NCBI RefSeq assembly: GCF_030814715.1
Contig: NZ_JAUSVO010000001.1
Coordinates: forward strand, 682,001-746,000
Length of the DNA stretch: 64,000 nucleotides
Direction of reading: 5' to 3'
From: Kaistia dalseonensis
GTDB lineage: Bacteria > Pseudomonadota > Alphaproteobacteria > Rhizobiales > Kaistiaceae
Below are positions 9,960 through 17,819 of the stretch, piece after piece. Under the pieces are notes generated by a model that saw nothing but the letters and a program-made list of their open reading frames with translations, made no database searches and had not been told where the DNA came from. Each line of letters starts with the position of its first letter. The first letter of the stretch is position 1. Both the position numbers and the translations under genes were made by a program.

Positions 9960-10268
9960 CCGATGGTCCGTTCACGCGAATGGATATCGAGCTGTTCAAG
10001 GGTGGCGTCCGGTCATGCCGCCGGGTGGCCAGCTCGTTGAAATATAAGTTGACTAGTTTTATGGACTTTGTCAAATCTAGTTATAGAAATTTGATCCTGA
10101 ATATCGGCATTAACTGGATCTACGTACCGAAATATTGCTCTCTTCGCCGTAGAGCAGGGATGGATTTCTCATCAGGACGGGATCGCGGAAACGCAGACCC
10201 CTCAAACGGCCCAATGATGAAACGGCTCTTCGACCGCTTGACCGGATCTCTTCAAGACAAGGTTCAAC
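9960..10268. promoter_or_regulatory. Divergent promoter region, A/T-rich, between permease operon and binding protein
   Basis: 309 bases without a gene. The part from about 10039 to 10143 is strikingly A/T-rich compared with its surroundings and contains an imperfect direct repeat (CTAGTTTTATGGACTTTG at 10053-10070 and CTAGTTATAGAAATTTG at 10077-10093) and an AATATTGC motif near 10131 that resembles sites at 1668-1686 and 23249-23258. Promoters for both directions and regulator sites are likely here, but I cannot assign -35/-10 boxes with confidence. Confidence 0.5.
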
Positions 10269-11882
10269 ATGACGACATCTCTTCTCACGCCCTCCCGCCG
10301 ACGCTTCCTGGCTCTCTCGGCCGGTGCTGCGGGGGCTGGTCTGCTTGGGCGCGTGTCTCGCCTTTCTGCCGACGAGATCAAGCGCGGAGGAACCGTCAAT
10401 CTCGTGCTTTCCGCCGAGCCGCCAGTCATCACGACGATCGCGCAGACTGCCTATAATTCGGTCTATCTTTCCGCCAAGACGACCGAGGGCCTGCTCACCT
10501 ATGATTTCGACCTGAACCCGAGGCCGCAGCTCGCGACGGAATGGTCGGTCAGCCCGGATGGCCTGCGCTACAGCTTCAAGCTGCGCGAGGGCGTCAAATG
10601 GCATGACGGTCAGCCTTTCACCTCGGCCGACGTCGCCTATTCGATTGCGACTATCAAGGAGGTTCACCCGCGCGGTCGCAGCACGTTCCGCAACCTGGTC
10701 GATATCCAGACGCCGGATGCGCATTCGGTCGTGCTCGTGCTTTCCAGGCCTGCGCCCTACCTGATCAGCGCGCTTGCCGCATCGGAAACCCCGATCGTGC
10801 CGAAGCATCTCTATGAAGGCACCAAGGCGGACACCAATCCCGTCTCGAATGCACCGATCGGCACGGGGCCATATCTCTTCAAGGAATGGGTGCGCGGTAG
10901 CCATATCGTCTACGAGCGCAACCCGGATTATTGGGACCAGCCCAAGCCCTATGTCGACCGGCTCGTGGTTCGCTTCATTCCCGACATCGCCGCCCGCGCG
11001 CTCGCTATCGAGACTGGCGAGATCCAGATCGGGCCGTCCTCGCCGGTGCCGCTCAGCGATCTCGAGCGCTTCGAACAATTGCCGAACATCGCCTTCGAGC
11101 GGAACGGCTACCAATATGCAAACGGCATATCGCGGGTGGAATTCAACCTGGACCGCCCCGTGTTCCAGGATGTCCGCGTCCGCCAGGCCTTCGCCCATGT
11201 GATCGATCGCCAGGTGATCCGCGATACGATCAATTACGGCTATGGCCAGACCATTCCCGGCCCGATCAGCCCGAACCTCACCAAGTTCTACTATCCCGAG
11301 CTGAAGACCTATCCCATCGATCGGGCCAAGGCCGAGGCCCTGCTCGACGAGGCGGGGCTGAAGCGCGGCGAGGACGGCGTGCGCGTTCGGCTCGTGCATG
11401 ACTATGTGCCGAGCGCGGAGAGCTACAAGCGCGGCGCCGACTATATCAAGCAGGCACTCGGCAAGGTCGGCATCGACGTGTCGGTGCGCTCGCAGGATTT
11501 CGCCTCCTACACCAAGCGCGTCTACACCGATCGCGATTTCGACTTCACCTTCAACGGCATGAGCAATTTGTTCGATCCGACGGTCGGCGTGCAGCGCCTC
11601 TACTGGTCGAAGAACTTCAAGCCCGGCGTGCCGTTCTCGAATGGCTCGCACTACAATAATCCGAAGGTCGACGCCCTGCTCGAGGCCGCCTCCGTCGAGG
11701 TGGATCCCGCGCTCCGCTATCAGCAATTCGTCGATTTCCAGAAGATCCTCGTCGAGGACCTGCCGGATATCGGCATCGTCAGCCAGCCGGACCTGACCAT
11801 CTACGACAAGCGCGTTGCGGGACACACGGTCGGCGCCGATGGCGTCGCCGGCAATCTCGCCGACGTGCATTTCATCGCCTGA
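10269..11882 (+). CDS. Family-5 ABC transporter substrate-binding protein
   Basis: 537 aa periplasmic binding protein with a Tat-type signal (PSRRRFLALSAGAAGAGLL, residues 8-26). Conserved SBP_bac_5 motifs include VSPDGLRYSFKLREGVKWH, HPRGRSTF and the C-terminal DPTVGVQRLYWSKNFKPG. It is one of three paralogues in 20 kb and the one physically paired with the dppBCDF-like operon transcribed the other way. Downstream, a GC-rich hairpin separates it from the flavin monooxygenase at 11934, a usual device for keeping binding protein in excess. The ligand is unknown; the following genes point to an organosulfur compound (inference). Confidence 0.94.
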   Translation: MTTSLLTPSRRRFLALSAGAAGAGLLGRVSRLSADEIKRGGTVNLVLSAEPPVITTIAQTAYNSVYLSAKTTEGLLTYDFDLNPRPQLATEWSVSPDGLRYSFKLREGVKWHDGQPFTSADVAYSIATIKEVHPRGRSTFRNLVDIQTPDAHSVVLVLSRPAPYLISALAASETPIVPKHLYEGTKADTNPVSNAPIGTGPYLFKEWVRGSHIVYERNPDYWDQPKPYVDRLVVRFIPDIAARALAIETGEIQIGPSSPVPLSDLERFEQLPNIAFERNGYQYANGISRVEFNLDRPVFQDVRVRQAFAHVIDRQVIRDTINYGYGQTIPGPISPNLTKFYYPELKTYPIDRAKAEALLDEAGLKRGEDGVRVRLVHDYVPSAESYKRGADYIKQALGKVGIDVSVRSQDFASYTKRVYTDRDFDFTFNGMSNLFDPTVGVQRLYWSKNFKPGVPFSNGSHYNNPKVDALLEAASVEVDPALRYQQFVDFQKILVEDLPDIGIVSQPDLTIYDKRVAGHTVGADGVAGNLADVHFIA

Positions 11883-11889
11883 CCTCATC

Positions 11890-11920
11890 AAAAGGGCGGG
11901 CCTCTGCCCGCCCGCCTTTC
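11890..11920 (+). terminator. Intercistronic hairpin after binding-protein gene
   Basis: An 8-bp perfect GC stem (GGGCGGGC and GCCCGCCC, CTCT loop) with flanking AAA and TTT sits 12 bases after the stop codon. It resembles an intrinsic terminator or partial attenuator that would reduce read-through into the next genes while stabilising the binding-protein mRNA. Confidence 0.6.
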
Positions 11921-11933
11921 ACGGACGCGCAGC

Positions 11934-13115
11934 ATGAACATCGCTCATAAGCCGGGATCCATCGTCGGCCTGCCGCATTTGCCTTCGCCGATCGATTATC
12001 CGGATAGCCCGCTCTCCAAGGCGCTCGAGCAGCCGATCCTGCTCGGCCTCTTCCTGCCGATCCAGGCGGGTGGCTGGACGCAATCGACCCTGCCGCGCAC
12101 GACGGATTGGAGCTTCGACTACAACAAGAAGCTGACGCTGCGTGCCGAGGAACTCGGCTTCGACCTCGTCTTCGCACTCTCGCAATGGCTGCCAAAGGGC
12201 GGCTATGGCGGCGTCTTCGACGGGCAGGCGCTCGACAGCTTCATTTCGATCAGCGCGCTCGCCGGCTTGACGAACAGGATCATCCTGATCTCGACCATCC
12301 ACGTCCTCTATGGGCCGTGGCATCCGCTCCATCTCGCGAAGTTCGGCGCGACGCTCGATCACATTACCGGCGGGCGCTGGGGCATCAACGTCGTGACCGG
12401 GCACCGGGCGGTCGAACACGAGATGTTCGGCTGGCCACGGATCGAGCACGACAAGCGCTATGAGCTCGCGGCCGAATTCATCGAGGTGCTGAACCGGCTC
12501 TGGACCGACAAGGAGAATTTCTCCTTCGAGGGTCAGTCGAGTTGGAAGCTTGGCGGCGGCTTCGTGACGCCGAAGCCGAATTTCGGCCGGCCGGTGCTCG
12601 TCAACGCGACCGGCTCGGACGCCGGCATCGCCTTTGCCGGCCGCTATTCCGATATCGTCTTCATCACCAGCCCGACCGGCTCCGACATCGACAGCGCGCT
12701 CGAATCGCTGCCGGCCCATGCGGCGCGGGTCAAGAAGTCGGCGACCGATGTCGGCCGCAGCGTCCGTACGCTGCTCAATCCCATGGTCATCGCCCGCGAG
12801 ACCGAGAAGGAAGCCTGGGACTATGCCGACGCGATCGTCGCCCATGCCGATCATCGCTCGAAGAACGGCTTCCAGTCCTTCGACAGCGACGCTCATGCCT
12901 GGAAGGGTCGCGAGGGCCGCGTCGACCCCTACAAGTTCGTCGGTGGCAATATCCGCGTCATCGGCAGCCCCGAACAGATCGTCGATCAGTTCGTGAAGCT
13001 GAAGCAGGCCGGCATAGACGGGCTGCAGCTCTCCTTCTTCGATTTCGCGCCCGACCTCGAATTCTTCGGCGACCGCATTCTGCCGCTCATGAAGCAGGCC
13101 GGCCTGCGCCTTTGA
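11934..13115 (+). CDS. LLM-class flavin-dependent monooxygenase, SfnG/SsuD-like (paralogue of the 1959 gene)
   Basis: 393 aa luciferase-like FMNH2-dependent monooxygenase. It shares with the protein at 1959 the WSFDYN box, LPKGGYGG, the GRWGINVVTGHRAVEHEMFGW core and the C-terminal DFAPDLEFFGDRILPL ending, so the two are paralogues. The family oxidises C-S bonds of sulfones and sulfonates. It is directly followed (11 bases) by the DszB-like gene and then the DszC- and DszA-like genes, so it most likely acts in the same organosulfur pathway. The substrate is not determinable from sequence. Confidence 0.92.
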   Translation: MNIAHKPGSIVGLPHLPSPIDYPDSPLSKALEQPILLGLFLPIQAGGWTQSTLPRTTDWSFDYNKKLTLRAEELGFDLVFALSQWLPKGGYGGVFDGQALDSFISISALAGLTNRIILISTIHVLYGPWHPLHLAKFGATLDHITGGRWGINVVTGHRAVEHEMFGWPRIEHDKRYELAAEFIEVLNRLWTDKENFSFEGQSSWKLGGGFVTPKPNFGRPVLVNATGSDAGIAFAGRYSDIVFITSPTGSDIDSALESLPAHAARVKKSATDVGRSVRTLLNPMVIARETEKEAWDYADAIVAHADHRSKNGFQSFDSDAHAWKGREGRVDPYKFVGGNIRVIGSPEQIVDQFVKLKQAGIDGLQLSFFDFAPDLEFFGDRILPLMKQAGLRL

Positions 13116-13126
13116 GGGAGATCACC

Positions 13127-14164
13127 ATGACCGACACGAACACGCTCGACGTCTGGTATACGCGCTGCCCCGTGCCGACGCCGCTCGGTCTCGCGGCACA
13201 GCTCGGCTGGCTCGAGGAGACGTTCCAGCATCACGGCGTCACGCTGAAATCAATCATCGATTCACCCGATCGATCAGTGCGCGAGAGCCATTTCGACCAT
13301 CACCTTTCCTGGTCGTTCCGCCAGGGCGGCAATGTTCCGCCGATCCGTGCGCGTTCCGAAGGCCGGGCGACGCGGCTGGTCGGCATAACCTGGACGGATG
13401 AGTTCCAGGCGCTGATCACCTTGCCGGAGACAGGCATCAGGACCACGCGCGATCTAGTTGGCCGCCGCTTCGGCATTGCGAGCCGGCCGGCGGGGATCGT
13501 CGATTTCCTCAAGGCCACCGCCCTGAAGGGCCTCGTCTCCGCGCTGTCGCTGGAAGGGCTGACCAAGCACGATGTGGAGATCGTCGACATTCCCGTCGCC
13601 GAATCCGTGATCGACGGCGTCGGCGACCCCACCCGCTTCGGCCTGAAGCAGCGTCTGCCCTATGCGCACGAGATCGCGGCGCTCATCCGCGGCGAGGTCG
13701 ATGCGGTCTATGTGAAAGGCACGCAGGGGATCACGGTCGCCAACCTGTTCGCCGCCGTTCCGATCGTCGAGTTCGGTTTCCATCCCGACCCGAAGATCCG
13801 CATCAATTCCGGCTCGCCGCGCGTGCTCACGGTCGATGAACGCCTGGCGGAGGAGCGGCCGGATCTGGTCGCGGCTCTGATCGGGACGATCCGGCGCGCC
13901 GGCGCCTGGGCCGAGGCCCATCCAGACGAGGTGCGCCGCTTCGTCGGCCGCGAGGTCGGCGCCTCGGAAGAGACCGTCCTCGCCGCCAACGGGCCGGATC
14001 TGCACCGCCATCTCGGCATCGGACTCGATCCCGACCTCGTCGATGCTGTCGGCCACTACAAGGATTTCCTCCGCGACGAGGGCTTCCTGGCTGGCGATTT
14101 CGGTATCGCGGATTGGGTCGACGAGCGGCCCTATCAAGCGCTCGACACGCTCGCCGTCGCCTGA
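13127..14164 (+). CDS. DszB-like sulfinate desulfinase (periplasmic-binding-protein fold)
   Basis: 345 aa protein that automated pipelines would probably call a sulfonate/nitrate ABC binding protein. It has no signal peptide, which argues against that. It resembles DszB, the 2'-hydroxybiphenyl-2-sulfinate desulfinase that releases sulfite. The DszB nucleophile Cys27 lies in NCPVPN; here RCPVPT puts it at C14. DszB His60 and Arg70 are ten residues apart in H-F...R-x-G-G-x-x-P-P; here H55 and R65 show the same spacing and the same HF and RQGGNVPP context. That identifies a desulfinase-type active site rather than a transporter component. The gene lies between the LLM monooxygenase and the DszC-like gene, matching the 4S pathway. 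The substrate could be any aryl or alkyl sulfinate. Confidence 0.82.
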   Translation: MTDTNTLDVWYTRCPVPTPLGLAAQLGWLEETFQHHGVTLKSIIDSPDRSVRESHFDHHLSWSFRQGGNVPPIRARSEGRATRLVGITWTDEFQALITLPETGIRTTRDLVGRRFGIASRPAGIVDFLKATALKGLVSALSLEGLTKHDVEIVDIPVAESVIDGVGDPTRFGLKQRLPYAHEIAALIRGEVDAVYVKGTQGITVANLFAAVPIVEFGFHPDPKIRINSGSPRVLTVDERLAEERPDLVAALIGTIRRAGAWAEAHPDEVRRFVGREVGASEETVLAANGPDLHRHLGIGLDPDLVDAVGHYKDFLRDEGFLAGDFGIADWVDERPYQALDTLAVA

Positions 14165-14181
14165 CGGCCAAGGGGATCATC

Positions 14182-15330
14182 ATGAACAGTCACGTCGCCG
14201 ATCACGATACGTTCATCGGCAAGGCGCGGGTGCTTGCAGACCGCTTTGCGCAGACTGCCGCGCATCACGATGTTACGGGCGAATTCCCGGCGGCCAATTT
14301 TCAGGCCTTGTTTGAGGCGGGGTTGCTCTCGATCCCCGCCGCCAAGGCTTATGGCGGGCCGGGCAGGGGTCTTGTCGATGCGCAGGCCGTGATCAGCGAG
14401 ATCGCGCGCGGCGAGCCCTCGACGGCGCTCGTGCTCGCGATGAACTATCTCCAGTTCGCGACGATCGCGCGCTCGCCGCAATGGCCGCCACATCTGGCGG
14501 AGGCGCTCGTGCGCCGTTCGCTCGAAAAGCCGACGCTTCTGAACGCGGCGCAGGCCGAACCGAGCGTCGGATCGCCGTCGCACGGCGCGCTGCCCGAGAC
14601 GCGGGCGCGTCTGGTCGACGGCGCCTGGCGGATCACCGGCCGCAAGAGCTACGTCACGGGGCAGCCCGGCTTGACCTATGCCGCCATCCTCGCCGTGACG
14701 GAGGAGGAGAACCCACGCCTCTCCCATCTTCTCGTGCCGCTCGATGCCCCCGGCATCACGGTGATTAAGACATGGGACACGGCCGGAATGCGCGCAACGG
14801 CGAGTCATGACGTTGTTCTCGATGATGTGGCGGTGCCGTTCGACCACCTGCTGGATGAGGTTCCTGCGTCGGCGGGCGTGAAGCGCGACGAGACCGGCAT
14901 GGCCTGGGCTTTCACGCTGATCGCCTCGGTCTATGACGGTGTCGCCCGTTCCGCGCGCGACTGGATCGTCGATTTCGTCAAGAATCGTGTCCCGGGCAGC
15001 CTCGGCGCCCCACTCTCCACCGTCCCGCGCATCCGCGACGGGATCGGCGATATCGAGGTGCGGCTGATCGCGAATGCGCGCCTGCTGCGTTCGATTGCGG
15101 ACGACGTCGATGCCGGGTTGCCGGTCGGTCCGGCTGCGGCGAGCGTCAAGCATGTCGTCATCGAAAACGCCTTCGCGATCACCAGTCTGGCACTCGAACT
15201 GGGCGGCAATCCCGGCATTGCGCGCACGTCGCCGCTGGAGCGTCACCATCGCGACGCTGTCGCCGGCCGTGCCCATGCGCCGCAAAGCAATCTGATCCGC
15301 GGCATCGCCGCCCGCGCCGTCCTGGGCTGA
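14182..15330 (+). CDS. Acyl-CoA-dehydrogenase-fold flavin monooxygenase, DszC/SfnB-like
   Basis: 382 aa flavoprotein of the acyl-CoA dehydrogenase superfamily. Within sulfur clusters this fold is represented by DszC (dibenzothiophene S-oxidation) and SfnB-type proteins, which use reduced flavin rather than CoA substrates. Visible features are EIARGEPSTALVLAMNY, the mid-domain WRITGRKSYVTG, TWDTAGMRATASHDV and a C-terminal helix ending RHHRDAVAGRAHAP, where DszC relatives carry active-site histidines. The ATG at 14182 has AAGGGG just upstream; the open frame extends further but overlaps the previous gene. It starts 17 bases after the DszB-like stop. It is probably S-oxidation or C-S cleavage, working with the flavin reductase at 17820-18386 (inference). 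Confidence 0.85.
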   Translation: MNSHVADHDTFIGKARVLADRFAQTAAHHDVTGEFPAANFQALFEAGLLSIPAAKAYGGPGRGLVDAQAVISEIARGEPSTALVLAMNYLQFATIARSPQWPPHLAEALVRRSLEKPTLLNAAQAEPSVGSPSHGALPETRARLVDGAWRITGRKSYVTGQPGLTYAAILAVTEEENPRLSHLLVPLDAPGITVIKTWDTAGMRATASHDVVLDDVAVPFDHLLDEVPASAGVKRDETGMAWAFTLIASVYDGVARSARDWIVDFVKNRVPGSLGAPLSTVPRIRDGIGDIEVRLIANARLLRSIADDVDAGLPVGPAAASVKHVVIENAFAITSLALELGGNPGIARTSPLERHHRDAVAGRAHAPQSNLIRGIAARAVLG

Positions 15331-15397
15331 GCCGCCACCGTTTCGCCGATGGCCGTTCTGTCGCGATGAACGCCTCTCAACCGGCCTCAAAAGACAA

Positions 15398-15420
15398 TAG
15401 TCTATCTTGTTGATAGACTA
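15398..15420. promoter_or_regulatory. Perfect inverted repeat upstream of the DszA-like gene
   Basis: Arms TAGTCTATC and GATAGACTA are perfectly complementary with a 5-base spacer, 110 bases before the start codon at 15531 and 67 bases after the DszC-like stop. The A/T-rich arms and the lack of a T-tract fit a dimeric regulator operator better than a terminator. The cognate regulator is unknown. Confidence 0.5.
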
Positions 15421-15530
15421 ATCAGCCGGCTAGCATGGCTCCCGTTCATCAAGCGATCCGCCGGCCGAGCCGCATGAGGCTTCGGCTCTGGCCGATCGAA
15501 ATCACCCTTTGACATCGGAGCGGGCCTGTC

Positions 15531-16889
15531 ATGGCAAAGCGCAAGGAACAGTTGAAGCTCGGCGCCTTTCTTCTCTTCACCGGCCACCATGTCGCGGCCT
15601 GGCGCCATCCGAAGGCGCAGCCCGACAGCGAGTTTCAGGATTTCGTCAAGCTGGCGAAGCTCGCCGAGGCGGCCAAGTTTGACGCAATCTTCTTCGCCGA
15701 TGGTGTCGGGGTTCGGCTCGACGATCCTGACGCCGCGAGTCGCAAGGCTCATAACGGCACCTATCCCTTCGAGCCGATCACGCTTCTCTCCGCGCTTGCC
15801 GCCGTCACGGAGAATATCGGCCTGATCGCGACGGCTTCGACGAGCTTCTCCGATCCCTACAATCTGGCCCGCCAGTTCGCCTCGCTCGATCGCTTGAGCG
15901 GAGGACGCGCCGGCTGGAACCTCGTCACGTCGTCGGATGCGGGTGCAGCGCTCAATTTCGGCCATGATGCGCATCTGCTGCATGGCGATCGCTATGAGCG
16001 CGCGCAGGAATTCGCCGATGTCGTGCTGGGCCTATGGGACAGCTGGGAGGATGACGCCTTCCCGCGCGACCGCGAGAGCGGGCGCTATTTCGACCGCGAC
16101 AAGCTGCATGTCCTCAATCATCGCGGCAAGCATTTCAAGGTTCGCGGGCCGCTCAATATTCCCCGCTCGCCGCAGGGCCACCCGGTCGTGGTCCAGGCCG
16201 GCGCCTCCGAGGCCGGCAAGGAACTTGCCGCCCGCACCGCCGAGGCGATTTTCGCCGCGCAGATCACGCTCGATGAGGCTGTCGCCTATTACGCCGACGT
16301 GAAGGGCCGACTGGCGAAATATGGCCGCTCGCCGGATGATCTGAAGATCCTGCCAGGGGTTCATCCGGTGATCGGCCGGACGGAATCCGAGGCGCGGGAG
16401 AAGTTCGAGGAATTGCAGGCGCTCATCCAGCCCGAGGTTGGGCTGAACCTGCTGGCCAACCTCTCTGGAGGCGTCGATCTTTCCCAATATCCGCTCGATG
16501 GCCCGCTGCCGGAGCTGCCCGAGACCAATGGCGGCAAGAGCCGGCAGGCCCTTCTGATAGAGCTGGCGCGGCGTGAAAACCTGACGATCCGCCAGCTCTA
16601 TCTGCGCATTGCCGGGGCGCGCGGCCATTGGCAGCTCGTCGGTACGCCGGAGCAGATTGCCGATCAACTCGAGGAGCGCTTCGAGAATTATGGTGCCGAC
16701 GGTTTCAACCTGATGTCGCCGATCAATCCGGGCGGCCTCACCGATTTCATCGAGCTGGTCGTGCCCGAACTGCGCCGTCGCGGCCTGTTCCGTTCCGAAT
16801 ATGAGGGCAAGACGCTGCGCGAAAATCTCGGGCTCAAGCGTCCGACCAACCGGTTTGCCGCCACTGAGGCGGTGGCCGCCGCCGAATAG
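15531..16889 (+). CDS. NtaA/SnaA/DszA-family FMNH2-dependent monooxygenase
   Basis: 452 aa LLM-superfamily enzyme of the NtaA/SnaA/DszA/SoxA branch, whose members use FMNH2 from a partner reductase; DszA opens the thiophene sulfone ring and NtaA attacks nitrilotriacetate. Family motifs are GHHVAAWRHP (18-27), ASTSFSDPYNLARQFASLD (102-120), SGGRAGWNLVTS (123-134), the linker KHFKVRGPLNIPRSPQGHPV, and the C-terminal LFRSEYEGKTLRENLGL. The start has GGAG 10 bases upstream. A second copy lies at 23342. With the DszB- and DszC-like genes before it, it completes a Dsz-type set, although an intergenic palindrome suggests its own promoter. Confidence 0.93.
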   Translation: MAKRKEQLKLGAFLLFTGHHVAAWRHPKAQPDSEFQDFVKLAKLAEAAKFDAIFFADGVGVRLDDPDAASRKAHNGTYPFEPITLLSALAAVTENIGLIATASTSFSDPYNLARQFASLDRLSGGRAGWNLVTSSDAGAALNFGHDAHLLHGDRYERAQEFADVVLGLWDSWEDDAFPRDRESGRYFDRDKLHVLNHRGKHFKVRGPLNIPRSPQGHPVVVQAGASEAGKELAARTAEAIFAAQITLDEAVAYYADVKGRLAKYGRSPDDLKILPGVHPVIGRTESEAREKFEELQALIQPEVGLNLLANLSGGVDLSQYPLDGPLPELPETNGGKSRQALLIELARRENLTIRQLYLRIAGARGHWQLVGTPEQIADQLEERFENYGADGFNLMSPINPGGLTDFIELVVPELRRRGLFRSEYEGKTLRENLGLKRPTNRFAATEAVAAAE

Positions 16890-16928
16890 CCGACAGGACT
16901 TTCATCCAATGCCAGGGATCAAGCGCTC

Positions 16929-17273
16929 ATGAGCCGAGACAAGCTATTTCTGATTGAGCCGGGCTTCGAGGATCCGACGCGTCCGGGCGAACGCTTCGTT
17001 TGTCCCTACTGCAATCAGGTCGAGGGGCTGCTCGCCGCCTTTCCCGATCTGGCGACCAGGCTCGATGTCGTTCGCGTGCCGTTCGCCCGCCCACGCCAGC
17101 CCGTGATCGATCTTCTCGGCGAGACGAACCAGTCGCTGCCGGTTCTGGTGTTGGCGGATGGCGAGGCGCCGGCGGATGCCGAGCGTCATGACGACCGCGC
17201 CTTCGTCAGCGACACCAGGCGGATCCTCGAACTCCTTTCGGAGCGCCACGGCTTCCCGCGCCTTCACGATTAG
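16929..17273 (+). CDS. DUF3088 family protein with thioredoxin-like CPYC motif
   Basis: 114 aa protein recognisable as DUF3088: it opens MSRDKLFLIEPGFEDP, has a glutaredoxin-type CxxC (FVCPYCNQVEG, C25 and C28), then FARPRQPVIDLLGETNQSLPVLVLADG. The fold is expected to be thioredoxin-like, but no biochemical role is established as far as I know. It lies 39 bases after the DszA-like gene in the same direction, so it may be co-expressed and act in thiol or redox handling during organosulfur use (inference). Full family length. Confidence 0.85.
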   Translation: MSRDKLFLIEPGFEDPTRPGERFVCPYCNQVEGLLAAFPDLATRLDVVRVPFARPRQPVIDLLGETNQSLPVLVLADGEAPADAERHDDRAFVSDTRRILELLSERHGFPRLHD

Positions 17274-17819
17274 AATTCGAGACGACGGAGTTCCCATGAC
17301 CGACCTATTCGAGCCCGATACCACCGATCCGCATCGACCCGTGGATCAAGCGCCACTACGGCGATCTCTACATCGAGACCAGAGACGCGACGGCGCTGGC
17401 GGACCAGGCGCTCGATGCGTTTGATCTTGCCTGGTCGCGTGGCGACGTTGAGCGGAACGCCGCCGGGCGTCCATGAGCAATGGTGGAACCGAAGCTGAGG
17501 CCAAGCAGCGGCAAGGCGACCTTTTCGCCCGGGTCCCACTCGACTGCAGCCTCGTCGGCGTGCTGCAGATCGATCGTGAGCGGCTGAAGCTCGACGAGAG
17601 GCTGCCCGGTGATCTGCCCGTGCCGCAGCAGGATGGCCTGTTCCGTACCGAATATGAGGGCCGCGGTCGACTGGACCGAACAGGCCTCCGTCCGGATCGG
17701 TACGAAAGAGGCCCTGAAGGGTCGCCACGCCATCGCCGACACGATCCGCGCGCTCGGCTTCGCCCTCAAATGAAGCGAGGATCGCGCGGCCGCGGTGCCG
17801 CGTGATCCGCCCCGCATCC
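17274..17819. pseudogene. Patch of gene fragments
   Basis: 546 bases with no intact gene but several protein-like pieces in different frames. ATG at 17296 with an upstream GGAG opens MTDLFEPDTT and then shifts frame into IRIDPWIKRHYGDLYIETRD, which continues to a stop at 17467. Bases 17635-17661 match 27 bases of the DszA-like gene C-terminus (16782-16808, LFRTEYEG against LFRSEYEG) with one mismatch. A plus-strand piece VRIGTKEALKGRHAIADTI ends at a stop at 17778, and a minus-strand frame over about 17474-17637 also looks codon-biased. I read this as remnants of rearranged genes. I recognise only the DszA-like piece. Confidence 0.45.

Noticed and set aside
10110-11891. 593-codon open frame antisense to the binding-protein gene
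   Set aside because: Composition (EVRADRAGNGLAIAV-type) is the standard shadow of a high-GC gene; the plus strand encodes a clear Tat-exported binding protein.
13127-14164. Sulfonate/nitrate ABC binding protein (SsuA-like)
   Set aside because: No signal peptide or lipobox, and the Cys14/His55/Arg65 pattern matches DszB desulfinase rather than a binding protein.
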